Source: Sphingomonadales bacterium 32-65-25 (GTDB lineage: Bacteria; Pseudomonadota; Alphaproteobacteria; Sphingomonadales; Sphingomonadaceae). Taken from it: DNA of 64,000 bases. Below the pieces are notes generated by a model that saw only the letters and a program-made list of their open reading frames with translations, did no database searches and was not told where the DNA came from. Within the stretch, counting starts at the first letter, position 1; the number at the start of each line of letters is the position of its first letter. A program made the translations under genes and the position numbers. Positions 49,931-58,998 of this stretch are shown piece after piece. The stretch spans positions 1 through 64,000 of the forward strand of contig NCEU01000003.1 in assembly GCA_002280855.1 (NCBI GenBank), given 5' to 3'.

Positions 49931-50496
49931 GCGCGCCAGCCGGCCGCCGTCATCAGCAGCCGCGTCTCGTTCAGCGGCAGGCCGACCACGCCGGAGAAAC
50001 TACCAGCCAACGCCCGCACATAGGCTTCAGCAGCGCCCTGGATGGCATATCCGCCGGCCTTGCCCTGCCAGTCACCCCGCCCGATCAGCCAGTCCACGTC
50101 GGCGGCCTGGAGGCGCTGGAAAGTGACGATGGATTCGCTCAACCGTTCGCGCAGGCGGCCATCCGCATCCACCAGCGCCACGGCCGTCAGCACGCGATGA
50201 CGGCGGCCGGAAAGCAGCGCCAGGCACGTCCGCGCCGTCGCTTCATCCTCGGCCTTGGGCAGGATGCGGCGGCCAGCGGCAACAACCGTATCGGCCGCCA
50301 GCACGATGGCGCCGGGATGGCGACTGGCGACCAGCGCCGCCTTCTCACGCGCCAGGCGTTCGGCATGGGGCCGGGGCTGCTCACCGGGTTGCACGGCTTC
50401 GTCCAGATCGGCCGGATCGACCGCATCGGGCACCAGCCCCAACCGGGCCAGCAGATCGAGCCGGCGCGGGCTGGCCGAAGCGAGAACCAGCCGCAT
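49927..50496 (-). CDS. maf: Maf-family nucleotide pyrophosphatase
   Basis: 189 residues from ATG 50494-50496, which has ggagga about 11 bases upstream; a TTG at 50508 overlapping the ferredoxin stop is the alternative. Motifs: LVLASASPRRLDLLARLG, EKAA, VLAADTVV and GKAGGYAIQG. Maf proteins hydrolyse non-canonical or excess nucleoside triphosphates (dTTP/UTP type). Confidence 0.93.
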   Translation of the reverse strand: MRLVLASASPRRLDLLARLGLVPDAVDPADLDEAVQPGEQPRPHAERLAREKAALVASRHPGAIVLAADTVVAAGRRILPKAEDEATARTCLALLSGRRHRVLTAVALVDADGRLRERLSESIVTFQRLQAADVDWLIGRGDWQGKAGGYAIQGAAEAYVRALAGSFSGVVGLPLNETRLLMTAAGWRA

Positions 50497-50504
50497 GGCC
50501 GCGC

Positions 50505-50822
50505 TCAATCCTCCGGCGCGATGGTGACGGTGATGCCGTCCAGCGCCGGTGTGAAGGCAATCTGGCAGGAAAGCCGGCTGGCCGGGGTGAGATGATCCGA
50601 CGAATCGAGCAGATCGGCTTCATCGGCATTGGCCGGGCCGGTGCGTGCCATGTCGCCTTCGTCCACGTGCACATGGCAGGTGGCGCAGGAACAGCAGCCA
50701 CCGCACAGCGCCAGCAGTTCGGAAATGCCGGCATCCTTGATGATTTCCATCACGCTCATGCCGGGATGGGCGGGCAGCACATGGCTTTGTCCGTCGCGGG
50801 TGATCACGGTGATGCTGGCCAT
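50505..50822 (-). CDS. [2Fe-2S] ferredoxin, adrenodoxin type
   Basis: 105 residues. Cluster-binding Cys pattern: [15 protein letters not shown] (C-x5-C-x2-C) and LSCQI about 37 residues later. Acidic DEGDM follows, typical of ferredoxins serving P450 or Fe-S assembly. ATG 50820-50822 is chosen since the ferredoxin fold starts there. Its partner is unknown; the P450 gene at 17126 is one candidate. Confidence 0.93.
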   Translation of the reverse strand: MASITVITRDGQSHVLPAHPGMSVMEIIKDAGISELLALCGGCCSCATCHVHVDEGDMARTGPANADEADLLDSSDHLTPASRLSCQIAFTPALDGITVTIAPED

Positions 50823-50907
50823 TTCGTCCTCTTGTGCCTGAGTTTCGCTTCGCCCTGTAGCGGGCAGCATCGCGGCGCGCTAGGGGATGGCCATCAGGGA
50901 GGACAAG

Positions 50908-51852
50908 ATGCGCATCGCCCACCAATTTGCCCCGCCGATGTCGGCCATGCTCGCCGGCCTGCCCGGCATCACCACGGCCACCCATATTCCGCAGGAAGAT
51001 CGCTGGGCGCTGCCCACAGATGTGGACGTGCTGTTCGTGCTGCACGGGCAAGGCCATGATCGGGATGAGGCCAATCATGCCCCGCGCCCGGCCGGCTGGC
51101 CCGGCAACGTGAAGTTGGTGCAACTGGCCAGCGCCGGTGCCGATGATTATCCGCCCTGGCTGTTCGAAGCGCCCGCCGTCGCCAGCGCATCGGGCACCAC
51201 CGCCATTCCGATCGGCGAATATGCGCTGGCCGTGATGCTGGCCCATGCCAAGCAACTGGCCGCCATCACGCTGAAAGCCGGCGAGGAGTGGCCTGAACGC
51301 ACCCAGTTCATCGATCAACCGCTGGCCACCCTGCACGGGCGCACGCTGGGCCTGATCGGGCTGGGCAATATCGCCCGGCAGGTGGGCAAATATGCCCACG
51401 CCTTCGGCATGGAGATCATCGCTGCCCGCGCCAGTGCCGCGCCTTCGCCCGATCCGTATATACGCACCGCGCCGCTGGACGAGGTGGTGGCCCGCGCCGA
51501 TCATCTCGTGCTGGCCGCCCCGATCACGCCGGCCACCCAGCATCTGCTGAACGCCGAACGGCTGGCGCGGATGAAGGCCACGGCGCACATCGTCAATGTC
51601 GGCCGAGGTGGGTTGATCGATCAGGACGCACTGCTGGCCGAACTGGACAAGGGCCGGCTGTGGGCCAGCCTTGATGTCACCGATCCGGAACCGCTGCCAG
51701 CCGGCCACCGCCTGCAGGGCCATCCCCGCTGCCGTATCACCCCGCACGTGTCGTGGAGCAACCCCGACATCAACCGCCGCATCATGGAACGGCTGGTCGA
51801 AAACATCCGCCGGCTGGGTGCAGGCGAGCCGCTGCTGGGCGCGATTGATTGA
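50908..51852 (+). CDS. D-2-hydroxyacid dehydrogenase (NAD-binding)
   Basis: 314 residues. NAD motif GRTLGLIGLGNIARQVGKYA, catalytic Arg in IVNVGRGGLIDQ, Glu in TDPEPLPAGH and His in ITPHVSW, so the catalytic set is complete. It reduces a 2-keto acid or reverses it; the substrate is not clear. ATG 50908 has agggagga upstream. The start is divergent from the ferredoxin gene by 85 bases. Confidence 0.9.
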   Translation: MRIAHQFAPPMSAMLAGLPGITTATHIPQEDRWALPTDVDVLFVLHGQGHDRDEANHAPRPAGWPGNVKLVQLASAGADDYPPWLFEAPAVASASGTTAIPIGEYALAVMLAHAKQLAAITLKAGEEWPERTQFIDQPLATLHGRTLGLIGLGNIARQVGKYAHAFGMEIIAARASAAPSPDPYIRTAPLDEVVARADHLVLAAPITPATQHLLNAERLARMKATAHIVNVGRGGLIDQDALLAELDKGRLWASLDVTDPEPLPAGHRLQGHPRCRITPHVSWSNPDINRRIMERLVENIRRLGAGEPLLGAID

Positions 51853-51895
51853 TCAAGGCCGGGGGCGCATCCTCGCGCCACCACAGGAACTGCCG

Positions 51896-52168
51896 ATGAC
51901 CCTTTCCACCGCAACCATTCGAAAAACCGGCTGGAGCCTGGCCGCCGGCCTGCTGCTGCTCCCGGCGCTTGCCATGGCGTTCACTGACGAGATGAACTGG
52001 GGCCCCGGCGATTTCCTGGCGGCCGCACTGCTCCTGGGCGCCACCGGCGTCGTTCTTGAAATCGTCGCCGTCCTGCCCCGCCGCCAGTGGCGCACCATGG
52101 GCATGCTTGGTGGCCTTGCCATGCTGCTGCTGGTGTGGGCCAAGCTCGCCGTCGGCATCTTCCACTGA
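51896..52168 (+). CDS. Small membrane protein of unknown function
   Basis: 90 residues with three hydrophobic helices (WSLAAGLLLLPALAMAF, FLAAALLLGATGVVLEIVAVL, LGGLAMLLLVWAKLAVGIF). No enzymatic motif. It begins 43 bases after the dehydrogenase and ends tail to tail with the DUF1134 gene without spacer. Confidence 0.75.
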   Translation: MTLSTATIRKTGWSLAAGLLLLPALAMAFTDEMNWGPGDFLAAALLLGATGVVLEIVAVLPRRQWRTMGMLGGLAMLLLVWAKLAVGIFH

Positions 52169-52807
52169 TCAGAAGGGCAGCACCTTGCCCTTTTTGGAGA
52201 ATTTCAGATAGCCGCCGTTGAGGCCCAGCCGCCAGCCGACGCCCAGCTTGATCGGCACGATCACGATATTGTCGCGCTGCAGATAGTTGGCGGTGAAGCC
52301 GCCGATCAGATAGGCCTTGCCCTCGGCCGCCGGATAGCGGCGATACAGGTCTTCGGTGTCGTTCAGATTATACACCAGCGCGAACACCTTCGAACCATCG
52401 CCGCCGATATCGAAACCCACCGAAGGCCCGGTCCAGTGGATTTTCCGTTCACCTTCCACCTTGTGGTACAGCATGCCCGAACCATAGCGCACACCCACGA
52501 TGAAGGCGCCGCCGGCCTCGCGGCCAACAATATAGGCATTGGGCTGGCCGCGATCCTTGAAGGTCTTGCGAACGATTTCGGCGAGGCCTTCGGCGCCCTT
52601 GCCAAACACGTCCTCGGCGGCGCCCAGCACATCTTCCTCGGCATAGGTTTGGGTGGCGGGCGGCGGCGGCGGAGCAACGGCAGGCGCCGGCACAGGCGCC
52701 GTCTGGGCTTCCTGCGCCAGAGCCGGGCCCGCTGCCAGCAGGCCAATCAACGCCACCGCCATCACCTGCTTCATCATCTGCTGCATCTGTCGGGCCCTCG
52801 CCATCAT
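52169..52807 (-). CDS. DUF1134 / EipA-like envelope protein
   Basis: 212 residues with signal peptide (MAVALIGLLAAGPALAQ), a Pro/Ala spacer and a DUF1134 domain (GSGMLYHKVEGERKIHW, GPSVGFDIGGDGSKVFALVY, YLIGGFTANYLQRDNIVIVP). EipA of Brucella, of the same domain, is a periplasmic protein linked to envelope integrity and O-antigen. Start at ATG 52807; a Met near 52774 is an alternative. It abuts the previous gene with no spacer. Confidence 0.87.
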   Translation of the reverse strand: MMARARQMQQMMKQVMAVALIGLLAAGPALAQEAQTAPVPAPAVAPPPPPATQTYAEEDVLGAAEDVFGKGAEGLAEIVRKTFKDRGQPNAYIVGREAGGAFIVGVRYGSGMLYHKVEGERKIHWTGPSVGFDIGGDGSKVFALVYNLNDTEDLYRRYPAAEGKAYLIGGFTANYLQRDNIVIVPIKLGVGWRLGLNGGYLKFSKKGKVLPF

Positions 52808-52947
52808 GTGGATCCTGTCTCACCTTCCCAGCCTGAACCGGGGCTGAGCCACCACCACTGCCTTGTAGCCGCCACGCGCCGCCGGGGCCAGCCGCGAAAG
52901 CCTGTTGCCAAGCCCCATGCGGCATGGCTATAGCCTCCGCCTCGCTC

Positions 52948-53039
52948 GGAGTCGTGGGTGAGTGGCTGAAACCAGTAGTTTGCTAAACTGCCGATCTGGG
53001 TAACTGGATCCGAGGGTTCGAATCCCTCCGACTCCGCCA
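52948..53039 (+). tRNA. tRNA-Ser (GCT)
   Basis: Starts GGAGTCG and ends CGACTCC-G-CCA. The anticodon arm GTAGT-TTGCTAA-ACTGC gives anticodon GCT. A long variable arm fits Ser. 92 nt. Confidence 0.93.
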
Positions 53040-53060
53040 CTGCAAAAGTGAGAATTAGCG

Positions 53061-53492
53061 ATGGGGGCCGCCAGTGCTGCCGCGCTGGCCGGCCTGTTCG
53101 CCAGCGCCTTTCTGGCCGGCTCGATTCTGCCGGCGCAATCCGAAATCGTGCTCGCCGCCTTGCTGCTGGCCGGCGAGCATCCGGCTTGGTTGCTGGTGCT
53201 GGTCGCCACGCTGGGCAATGTTGGCGGCGCGGTGCTCAACTATGGGCTGGGCCGATCGGCAGACCGCTTCCGTCATCGCAGCTGGTTCCCACTATCCGCC
53301 GCCGGCTGGGACCGCAGCGCCGCATGGTTCAACCGCTGGGGCGTGGCTACGCTGTTGTTGAGCTGGCTGCCGGTGGTGGGCGATGGCTTCACCTTATTGG
53401 CCGGTGCCGCGCGCACGCCCTTCCCGCTGTTTCTTGGGCTGGTGACGCTGGCCAAGGCCGGGCGCTATCTTGCGCTGGCGGCACTGCTCTAG
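53061..53492 (+). CDS. YqaA-family membrane protein
   Basis: 143 residues with three or four membrane helices (IVLAALLLAGEHPAWLLVLV, GNVGGAVLNYGLGRSADRF, FPLFLGLVTLAKAGRYLALA). The pattern matches the YqaA/SNARE-associated (VTT) group related to DedA. Its role is unknown. The start is 21 bases after tRNA-Ser. Its TAG overlaps the modC stop by four bases, tail to tail. Confidence 0.85.
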   Translation: MGAASAAALAGLFASAFLAGSILPAQSEIVLAALLLAGEHPAWLLVLVATLGNVGGAVLNYGLGRSADRFRHRSWFPLSAAGWDRSAAWFNRWGVATLLLSWLPVVGDGFTLLAGAARTPFPLFLGLVTLAKAGRYLALAALL

Positions 53493-54181
53493 CCAGCCAG
53501 CCAGCGATTGAGCCGGCTGGCAGGATCGGCCAGCACGGCGGCGGCCGGCCCTTGTTCGACAATGCGGCCAGCATCGATGAAGGCGCAGGCATCGGCGATG
53601 CCGGCGGCTTCGGCGAGATCGTGGGTGACGATGATCATCGGGGCGGCGCTCTGGCGGCGGACATTGGCCACGGCCGCAATCAGCGCACGGCGCACCGGAG
53701 GATCGACGGCAGCGAACGGCTCATCCAGCAGCAGCACGTCCGGCGCGCGAGCCAGCGCCCGGGCCAGCGCCACGCGCATCTGCTCACCGCCCGACAGGCC
53801 GGACGGGCGGCGGCCGAGCACCGGCCCATCCATCTGCATCGCTGCCAGCAGGGCCAGCGCGGCGTCACGGTCAGGCGTGGCTTGCGCGATCATCACGTTG
53901 CCGAGCGCATCGAGGTGCGGAAACAGGCCGCCGCCCTGCAGCACAAGGCCCACGCGGCGCTGCCAGGCCGGCAGGGCGTGGGTGTCCGTCTGCCAGTCCT
54001 GCCCGCCCACGCACACCGTACCGGTGGTGGGCAGCAGGCCAGCGATGGCCTTCAGGATCGTCGATTTGCCGGCGCCCGATGGCCCGACCAGCGCCAGCGT
54101 CTGCCCCGGCGGCACGCTGAACGCAGCTTCGACTGCCAACGGGCCAGCGCGAGTGAGCGCGACGGTGAGGCCCTCAACCAC
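53489..54181 (-). CDS. modC: Molybdate ABC transporter ATPase
   Basis: 230 residues. Walker A GPSGAGKSTI, ABC signature LSGGEQMRVALARAL and Walker B VLLLDEPFAAVD are intact. It is about 100 residues shorter than usual ModC (~350) because the C-terminal molybdate-binding (TOBE) domain is missing. GTG start at 54181, overlapping modB by eight bases. Confidence 0.9.
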   Translation of the reverse strand: MVEGLTVALTRAGPLAVEAAFSVPPGQTLALVGPSGAGKSTILKAIAGLLPTTGTVCVGGQDWQTDTHALPAWQRRVGLVLQGGGLFPHLDALGNVMIAQATPDRDAALALLAAMQMDGPVLGRRPSGLSGGEQMRVALARALARAPDVLLLDEPFAAVDPPVRRALIAAVANVRRQSAAPMIIVTHDLAEAAGIADACAFIDAGRIVEQGPAAAVLADPASRLNRWLAG

Positions 54182-54854
54182 GCTTGCGCCCCAGCAGGAA
54201 CAGCAGCGTGATGGCGATCAGGCTGATGCCGAGCAGCAGCAGCGCCAGGTGGGCCGCGCCCGCCATATCAAAGGCCTGCACCCGGTCATAGATGGCCAGG
54301 GACAGCGTCGCCGTTTCACCGGGTATGGCGCCGCCCACCATCAGCACAACGCCGAATTCGCCCAACGTGTGCGCGAACGCCAGCACCGCGCCGGTGGCAA
54401 GGCCGGGCCAGGCCAGCGGCAGCTCCACCTTGGTGAACGCCCGCAGCGGGGACAGGCCGCAACTGGCGGCGGCGGCGCGCAGATCATCGCCCACCGCTTC
54501 GAACGCCCGCTGCGCCGGCTGCACCATCAGCGGCAGATTGACCAGCACGGAGGCCACCAGGATGCCGGCAAAGCTGAACACCAGTTGGCCGCCGGTGATC
54601 ACCTTCCAACCGCGTCCTATGGCGCTGTCCGGTCCCATGCCGATGAGCAGGGCCAGGCCCACCACCGTGGGCGGCAGCAGCAACGGCAGCAGCAGCAATG
54701 CTTCGGCCAGCGCCCGGCCGCGCCAGCGCGTGGTGGCGAGCCAATGGCCGAGCAGCAGCGCCAGCGGCAGCAGCAGCGCCACGGTCGCCGCCGCCAGCGC
54801 CAGCGACAGGTGCAGCGCGGTCACATCAGCCCCATTCATTTCAACGATGCTCAC
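54174..54854 (-). CDS. modB: Molybdate ABC transporter permease
   Basis: 226 residues with five hydrophobic helices and the EAA-type loop GLSPLRAFTKVELPLAWPGL. GTG 54854 overlaps the modA stop (GTGA); ATG 54839 is an alternative. With modA and modC it forms the molybdate importer of the inner membrane. Confidence 0.92.
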   Translation of the reverse strand: MSIVEMNGADVTALHLSLALAAATVALLLPLALLLGHWLATTRWRGRALAEALLLLPLLLPPTVVGLALLIGMGPDSAIGRGWKVITGGQLVFSFAGILVASVLVNLPLMVQPAQRAFEAVGDDLRAAAASCGLSPLRAFTKVELPLAWPGLATGAVLAFAHTLGEFGVVLMVGGAIPGETATLSLAIYDRVQAFDMAGAAHLALLLLGISLIAITLLFLLGRKRG

Positions 54855-55576
54855 GGCAGGCCGAACCCGGCAATGCTCAGCGCAGCGCGACCCTTCGGAC
54901 CCGTCAGATGATCGGCCAGCCCGCGCGCGGCCGGGGTGGCGCCGGGCATCAGCACCAGCGTCTGCACCAGCGGCGGATGCAGCGCGGGCGACACCGGCAT
55001 CACGATCAGGCGACTGTCGGCGGCGCGCGCCAATGGCAGCGCCACTAGCCCGGCCTCTGCCGCGCCCGTTGACACGAAACTCAGCGCTTGCGCGACATTG
55101 TCCCCCAGCACCAGCGGCGCGCCGGTAACGCCCAATCCGGCCAGCACCGCCTTCGCCGCCACGCCATAGGGCGCGTGCGCCGGATTGGCGATGGCGAGGT
55201 GGCGGATGCGGCCCGCCAGTATCGCCGCCTTCAGGCTGGCCAGATCGGTGATGCCACTGGCACGCGTTGCCACCAGCGCCAGCCGGCCCAGTGCATAGGG
55301 CCGGCGTTCCACTCCCGGCACCGCTGCGGCGAGGCGTGTCGCATGGCTGGCATCGGCCAGCAGCAGCAATTGGAACGGTGCGCCATTCAGCGCCTGCTGC
55401 ACCATCTGGCCCGACGATCCAAAGCTGAGGCTGAAGCGCGCGCCCGTCTGCGCCTCGTGGCCACGTACCAGTGGCGGCAGCGCCAGCCGCAGATCGGCGG
55501 CCGCCGCCACCGGCACCGGGGCAGCGGCAAGCGCTGGCCAGGCCAGGCACAACAACAACAGGAACAGGCGGATCAT
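54851..55576 (-). CDS. modA: Molybdate-binding periplasmic protein
   Basis: 241 residues with signal peptide MIRLFLLLLCLAWPALAAAP. The ligand-binding fold reads ADLRLALPPL, SFGSSGQMVQQALNGAPFQL, and NPAHAPYGVAAKAVLAGLG, as in ModA. It captures molybdate (or tungstate) for ModB. First gene of modABC; 65 bases separate it from the divergent aminotransferase gene. Confidence 0.92.
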   Translation of the reverse strand: MIRLFLLLLCLAWPALAAAPVPVAAAADLRLALPPLVRGHEAQTGARFSLSFGSSGQMVQQALNGAPFQLLLLADASHATRLAAAVPGVERRPYALGRLALVATRASGITDLASLKAAILAGRIRHLAIANPAHAPYGVAAKAVLAGLGVTGAPLVLGDNVAQALSFVSTGAAEAGLVALPLARAADSRLIVMPVSPALHPPLVQTLVLMPGATPAARGLADHLTGPKGRAALSIAGFGLP

Positions 55577-55641
55577 CGCCCGCCTTGTGCCAGCCGCACG
55601 CCACAGGTGCAACGCGCAGCGAAAGCCGCTATCGCGCCGTC

Positions 55642-56781
55642 ATGCTGAACCGCCACGATCCTGTTGAACCCTTCCACGCCATCCGCCTGTCGCGCCTCGC
55701 CCGCCGGCTGGAGGCGCAGGGGCGCAGCATCATCCACATGGAGTTCGGCCAGCCTTCCACCGGCGCGCCGGCTGCCGCCATTGCCCGCGCGCACGCCGTG
55801 CTGGACAATGATCCCGGCAGCTATTGGGAATCGGAACCCCTGAAGGCCCGCATCGCCGGCCTCTACCAGGCCCGCCACGGCGTGCATGTCGCCCCCGAAC
55901 GCATCGTGCTGTCCTGCGGTGCGTCGCCGGCGCTGGTGATGGCGCTCACTTCGGCGTTCCGGCCCGGTGATGTCATCGCCATGGCCCGGCCGGGCTATGT
56001 TGCCTATCGCAACAATGTCCGCGCGCTAGGCATGATCGTGCAGGAAATCGCCTGCGGCCCGGAAAGCCGCTACCAGATCACCGCCGCGCATCTGGCGGCG
56101 CTCGATCCGGCGCCGGCCGGGGTGATCATCGCCAGCCCGGCCAACCCCACTGGCACCGTCATTCCGGCCGAGGAAATGGCCGCCATCGCCCGCGTTTGTG
56201 CAGAGCGCGACATTCGTATCGTGTCAGACGAGATCTACCACGGCCTGTCGTTCGTTGGCCCGGTGGCAAGCGCGCTGGAGTATGCGCCTGACGCGATTGT
56301 GGTGAACAGCTTCTCCAAATATTTCTCGATGGTCGGCTGGCGGCTGGGCTGGCTGGTGGCACCCGAAGACCTGCTGGATGCCGCCCGCGCCCGCATGGGC
56401 AATCTCTTCCTCACTGCCCCCACCCTGTCGCAACACGCCGGGCTGGTGGCGATGGACTGTGTTGACGAACTGGAAGCACACATCGCCCGCTATGCCGTCA
56501 ACCGCCAGTTGATGCTGGATGCGCTGCCGGCGATGGGCCTGACCAAGATCGCCCCGCCCGATGGCGCCTTCTACATCTGGGCCGATGTGGCGCACCTGAC
56601 CGACGATGCGATGGCCCTGGCAGAACAGCTGTTGTTGGATACCGGCGTGGCGATCGCACCGGGCATCGATTTCGATCCGGTGGAGGGCCGCCACTTCATG
56701 CGCTTCAGCTTTGCCGTGGATACGCCGCAGGTGCGTGAGGCGATCGCGCGGATGACGCCCTGGTTTCAGGCCCGGGGCTGA
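55642..56781 (+). CDS. Class I/II PLP aminotransferase
   Basis: 379 residues. PLP-Lys in NSFSKYFSMVGWRLGW, aspartate in SDEIYHGLSF, Asn in SPANPTGTVIP, and Arg near the end (FMRFSFAVD). The length and FGQPSTGAPA start fit aspartate/methionine/alanine-type aminotransferases. Exact substrate unclear. ATG 55642. It ends exactly where the MFS gene ends on the other strand. Confidence 0.92.
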   Translation: MLNRHDPVEPFHAIRLSRLARRLEAQGRSIIHMEFGQPSTGAPAAAIARAHAVLDNDPGSYWESEPLKARIAGLYQARHGVHVAPERIVLSCGASPALVMALTSAFRPGDVIAMARPGYVAYRNNVRALGMIVQEIACGPESRYQITAAHLAALDPAPAGVIIASPANPTGTVIPAEEMAAIARVCAERDIRIVSDEIYHGLSFVGPVASALEYAPDAIVVNSFSKYFSMVGWRLGWLVAPEDLLDAARARMGNLFLTAPTLSQHAGLVAMDCVDELEAHIARYAVNRQLMLDALPAMGLTKIAPPDGAFYIWADVAHLTDDAMALAEQLLLDTGVAIAPGIDFDPVEGRHFMRFSFAVDTPQVREAIARMTPWFQARG

Positions 56782-57999
56782 TTATTCCGCCGCCACAACC
56801 CGGCGCCCGGCATGGGCGCGGAAGAATATCAGCGCCGTGATGCCAACAAAAACCAACGACACCACGAACGGCGCCCCCGGCGCATAGATGGGCGCATCCG
56901 CGACGGAGAAGCGCGCGAACACCGTCGTCATCAGCGGCGGGCCGACAATGGCCGAAAGGCTCTGGATCGAGGCCACCGCGCCTTGCAACTCGCCCTGTTC
57001 GTTCGGCGCGACCTCTGCCGACATCAAGCCCTGCAAACAGGGGAACACCAGGCCCTGACAGGCCGAAACGGCGATGCCGAGATAAACCATCCAGCCTGCA
57101 TCGGCCATCGCATAGGTGGAATAGCCTGCCACCGCCGAAATGAGGCCGAACACGATGATGCGGCGCTGGCCGAAACGCGGGATCAGCTTGCGGCCCAGGA
57201 AGCCCTGTACGATGGCGCCGGTAACGCCCACGGCGGCCAGGCTCCAGCCCACCTGCTCCGGCGTCCAGCCGTACCGCAGCTGGCCGTGATAGCTCCAGAT
57301 CGAATAAAGTGACTGGTACGACAGCGTCCACACGAACACGGTCGCGGCCAGCATCAGCACCACCGGATGCGCCGATTTCAACCGCATCAGCGCGCCCACC
57401 GGATTGGCGCGGCGCCATTCGAAGGCGCGGCGTTTTTCGGGCGGCAGCGATTCTGGCAGCACGAACAGGCCATAAAGGAAATTCGCCATGGCCAGCCCGG
57501 CCGAAACCAGGAACGGCACTTCGGTGCCGAACTGCGCCACGAATCCACCCAGCGCCGGCCCGATGATGAAACCGAAACCGAACGCCATGCCGATCACGCC
57601 AAAGTTCGCCCCGCGCTTTTCGGGCGGAGTCACGTCGGCGATATAGGCATAGGCGGTGGGGAAGGTCGCGCCGGTGATCCCGGCAACCACGCGAGCGGCC
57701 ACCAGCCACCACAGGGTCGGCGCAAAGGCCATCACCACATAATCCAGAGAAAACGCCGCCATGCTGGCCAGCAGCACCGGACGGCGGCCAAAGCGATCGG
57801 ACAGCCCGCCGATCACCGGCCCCATCAGAAACTGCACGCTGGCATAAAGAAAGGCGATCCAGCCCGAAACCTCGGCTGCGTTCGCCAGATCACGCCCCGT
57901 CAGCTTGACGATCAGCTGTGGAAACACCGGGATGACGACGCCAAAACCGATGGCATCGATCAGCACGGTGATGAAGATGAAGGCCAGCGCGCGGTTCAC
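56782..57999 (-). CDS. MFS transporter, TetA(class)-like
   Basis: 405 residues with 12 membrane helices. Motif A is GGLSDRFGRRPVLLAS; the start MNRALAFIFITVLIDAIGFG and the GITGATFPTAYAYIADVT segment match the DHA1 tetracycline/multidrug group. It exports a drug or metabolite by proton exchange. The gene has no neighbour that reveals a substrate. Confidence 0.9.
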   Translation of the reverse strand: MNRALAFIFITVLIDAIGFGVVIPVFPQLIVKLTGRDLANAAEVSGWIAFLYASVQFLMGPVIGGLSDRFGRRPVLLASMAAFSLDYVVMAFAPTLWWLVAARVVAGITGATFPTAYAYIADVTPPEKRGANFGVIGMAFGFGFIIGPALGGFVAQFGTEVPFLVSAGLAMANFLYGLFVLPESLPPEKRRAFEWRRANPVGALMRLKSAHPVVLMLAATVFVWTLSYQSLYSIWSYHGQLRYGWTPEQVGWSLAAVGVTGAIVQGFLGRKLIPRFGQRRIIVFGLISAVAGYSTYAMADAGWMVYLGIAVSACQGLVFPCLQGLMSAEVAPNEQGELQGAVASIQSLSAIVGPPLMTTVFARFSVADAPIYAPGAPFVVSLVFVGITALIFFRAHAGRRVVAAE

Positions 58000-58098
58000 T
58001 CGGGGTGCGTAGCGACTTTTTGCGTCCGCGCCTATCCGCCATCACCGGGGTTGCGCGGGTGCGGCAAAATGTGTTTTGGGTGGGCAAAGGAGCGACAC

Positions 58099-58488
58099 GT
58101 GTCCGTGCTCAAGACGATCTTCACCTGGTGGAATGGCCCCGGCCTCGGCACCCGCATCTTCACCGCCCGCAATGGCGAGGAAGTGGGGCGCGACGATCAG
58201 GGCAACATCTATTACCGGTCCGGCACCGGCGCGGCGCAAAAACGCTGGGTGATCTACAACGGCGAGCCCGAAGCCACGCGCATCCCGCCGGAATGGCATT
58301 TGTGGATGCACAAGACGGTGAATGAACCGCCCAGCACCAAGCCGCTGGTGACGCGCGTGTGGGAACGCGAATGGACGCCCAACGCCACCGGCACCAAGCT
58401 GGCCCATTCCCCCAGCGGCGCCCTGATCGCTGGCGGCCAGCGCGCCGCGACCACGGGCGATTATCGCGCCTGGTCGCCCGACGCCTGA
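58099..58488 (+). CDS. NADH:ubiquinone oxidoreductase accessory subunit, NDUFA12 type
   Basis: 129 residues. The NDUFA12-like region is NGPGLGTRIFTARNGEEVGR, GNIYYRS, KRWVIYNGEPEATRIPPEWH and LWMHKTVNEPP. Supernumerary subunit of complex I, present in alphaproteobacteria and mitochondria. GTG start at 58099 after aaaggagc. The mlaD-like and DUF2155 genes follow at once, an order found in many alphaproteobacteria. Confidence 0.92.
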   Translation: MSVLKTIFTWWNGPGLGTRIFTARNGEEVGRDDQGNIYYRSGTGAAQKRWVIYNGEPEATRIPPEWHLWMHKTVNEPPSTKPLVTRVWEREWTPNATGTKLAHSPSGALIAGGQRAATTGDYRAWSPDA

Positions 58489-58494
58489 CAGTTG

Positions 58495-58998
58495 ATGACT
58501 GGCACCCTGAAAGATCATCTGGCCGAAGCGCTGATCGGCCTGATCGTGGTGCTGCTGGCGGCCGGCTTTGTCGCCTTTGCCTGGGCACGCACCGGGGCCG
58601 GCGAAGGCAGCGACGGCGTCACCCTCACCGCGCGCTTTCCCAATATCGGCGGCATCACGCTGGGCACCGATGTGAAGGTTGCCGGCGTCAAGGTGGGCAA
58701 GGTGGTGGGGCTGGAGCTTGATCCGACCAGCTATCAGGCAGTTTTGCGTCTGACCGTCGATCGCGGGCTGAAGCTGCCGATCGACTCATCGGCTGCAGTG
58801 TCCTCCGAAGGCCTGCTCGGCGGCAATTATATCGCGCTGACGCCGGGCGCCGAGGCCGACGTGCTGAAGGACGGCGGCGAGATCATCGAAACATCGGGTG
58901 CGCCCGATCTCATGGGCCTGATCGGCAGTGTCGTGAACCGCTCCGGCGGCGATGCGCCGCCCAGTGAACCAGCGGCCAGCAATGCCCCGGCCAAGTGA
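58495..58998 (+). CDS. mlaD: MlaD-family lipid-transport protein
   Basis: 167 residues with one N-terminal membrane helix (ALIGLIVVLLAAGFVAFAW) and one MCE domain (about 40-120, FPNIGGITLGTDVKVAGVKV). In the Mla pathway this domain binds phospholipids between the membranes. No mlaEFB genes are near, so the permease is elsewhere. Start ATG 58495 (TTG 58492 just before). Confidence 0.92.
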   Translation: MTGTLKDHLAEALIGLIVVLLAAGFVAFAWARTGAGEGSDGVTLTARFPNIGGITLGTDVKVAGVKVGKVVGLELDPTSYQAVLRLTVDRGLKLPIDSSAAVSSEGLLGGNYIALTPGAEADVLKDGGEIIETSGAPDLMGLIGSVVNRSGGDAPPSEPAASNAPAK

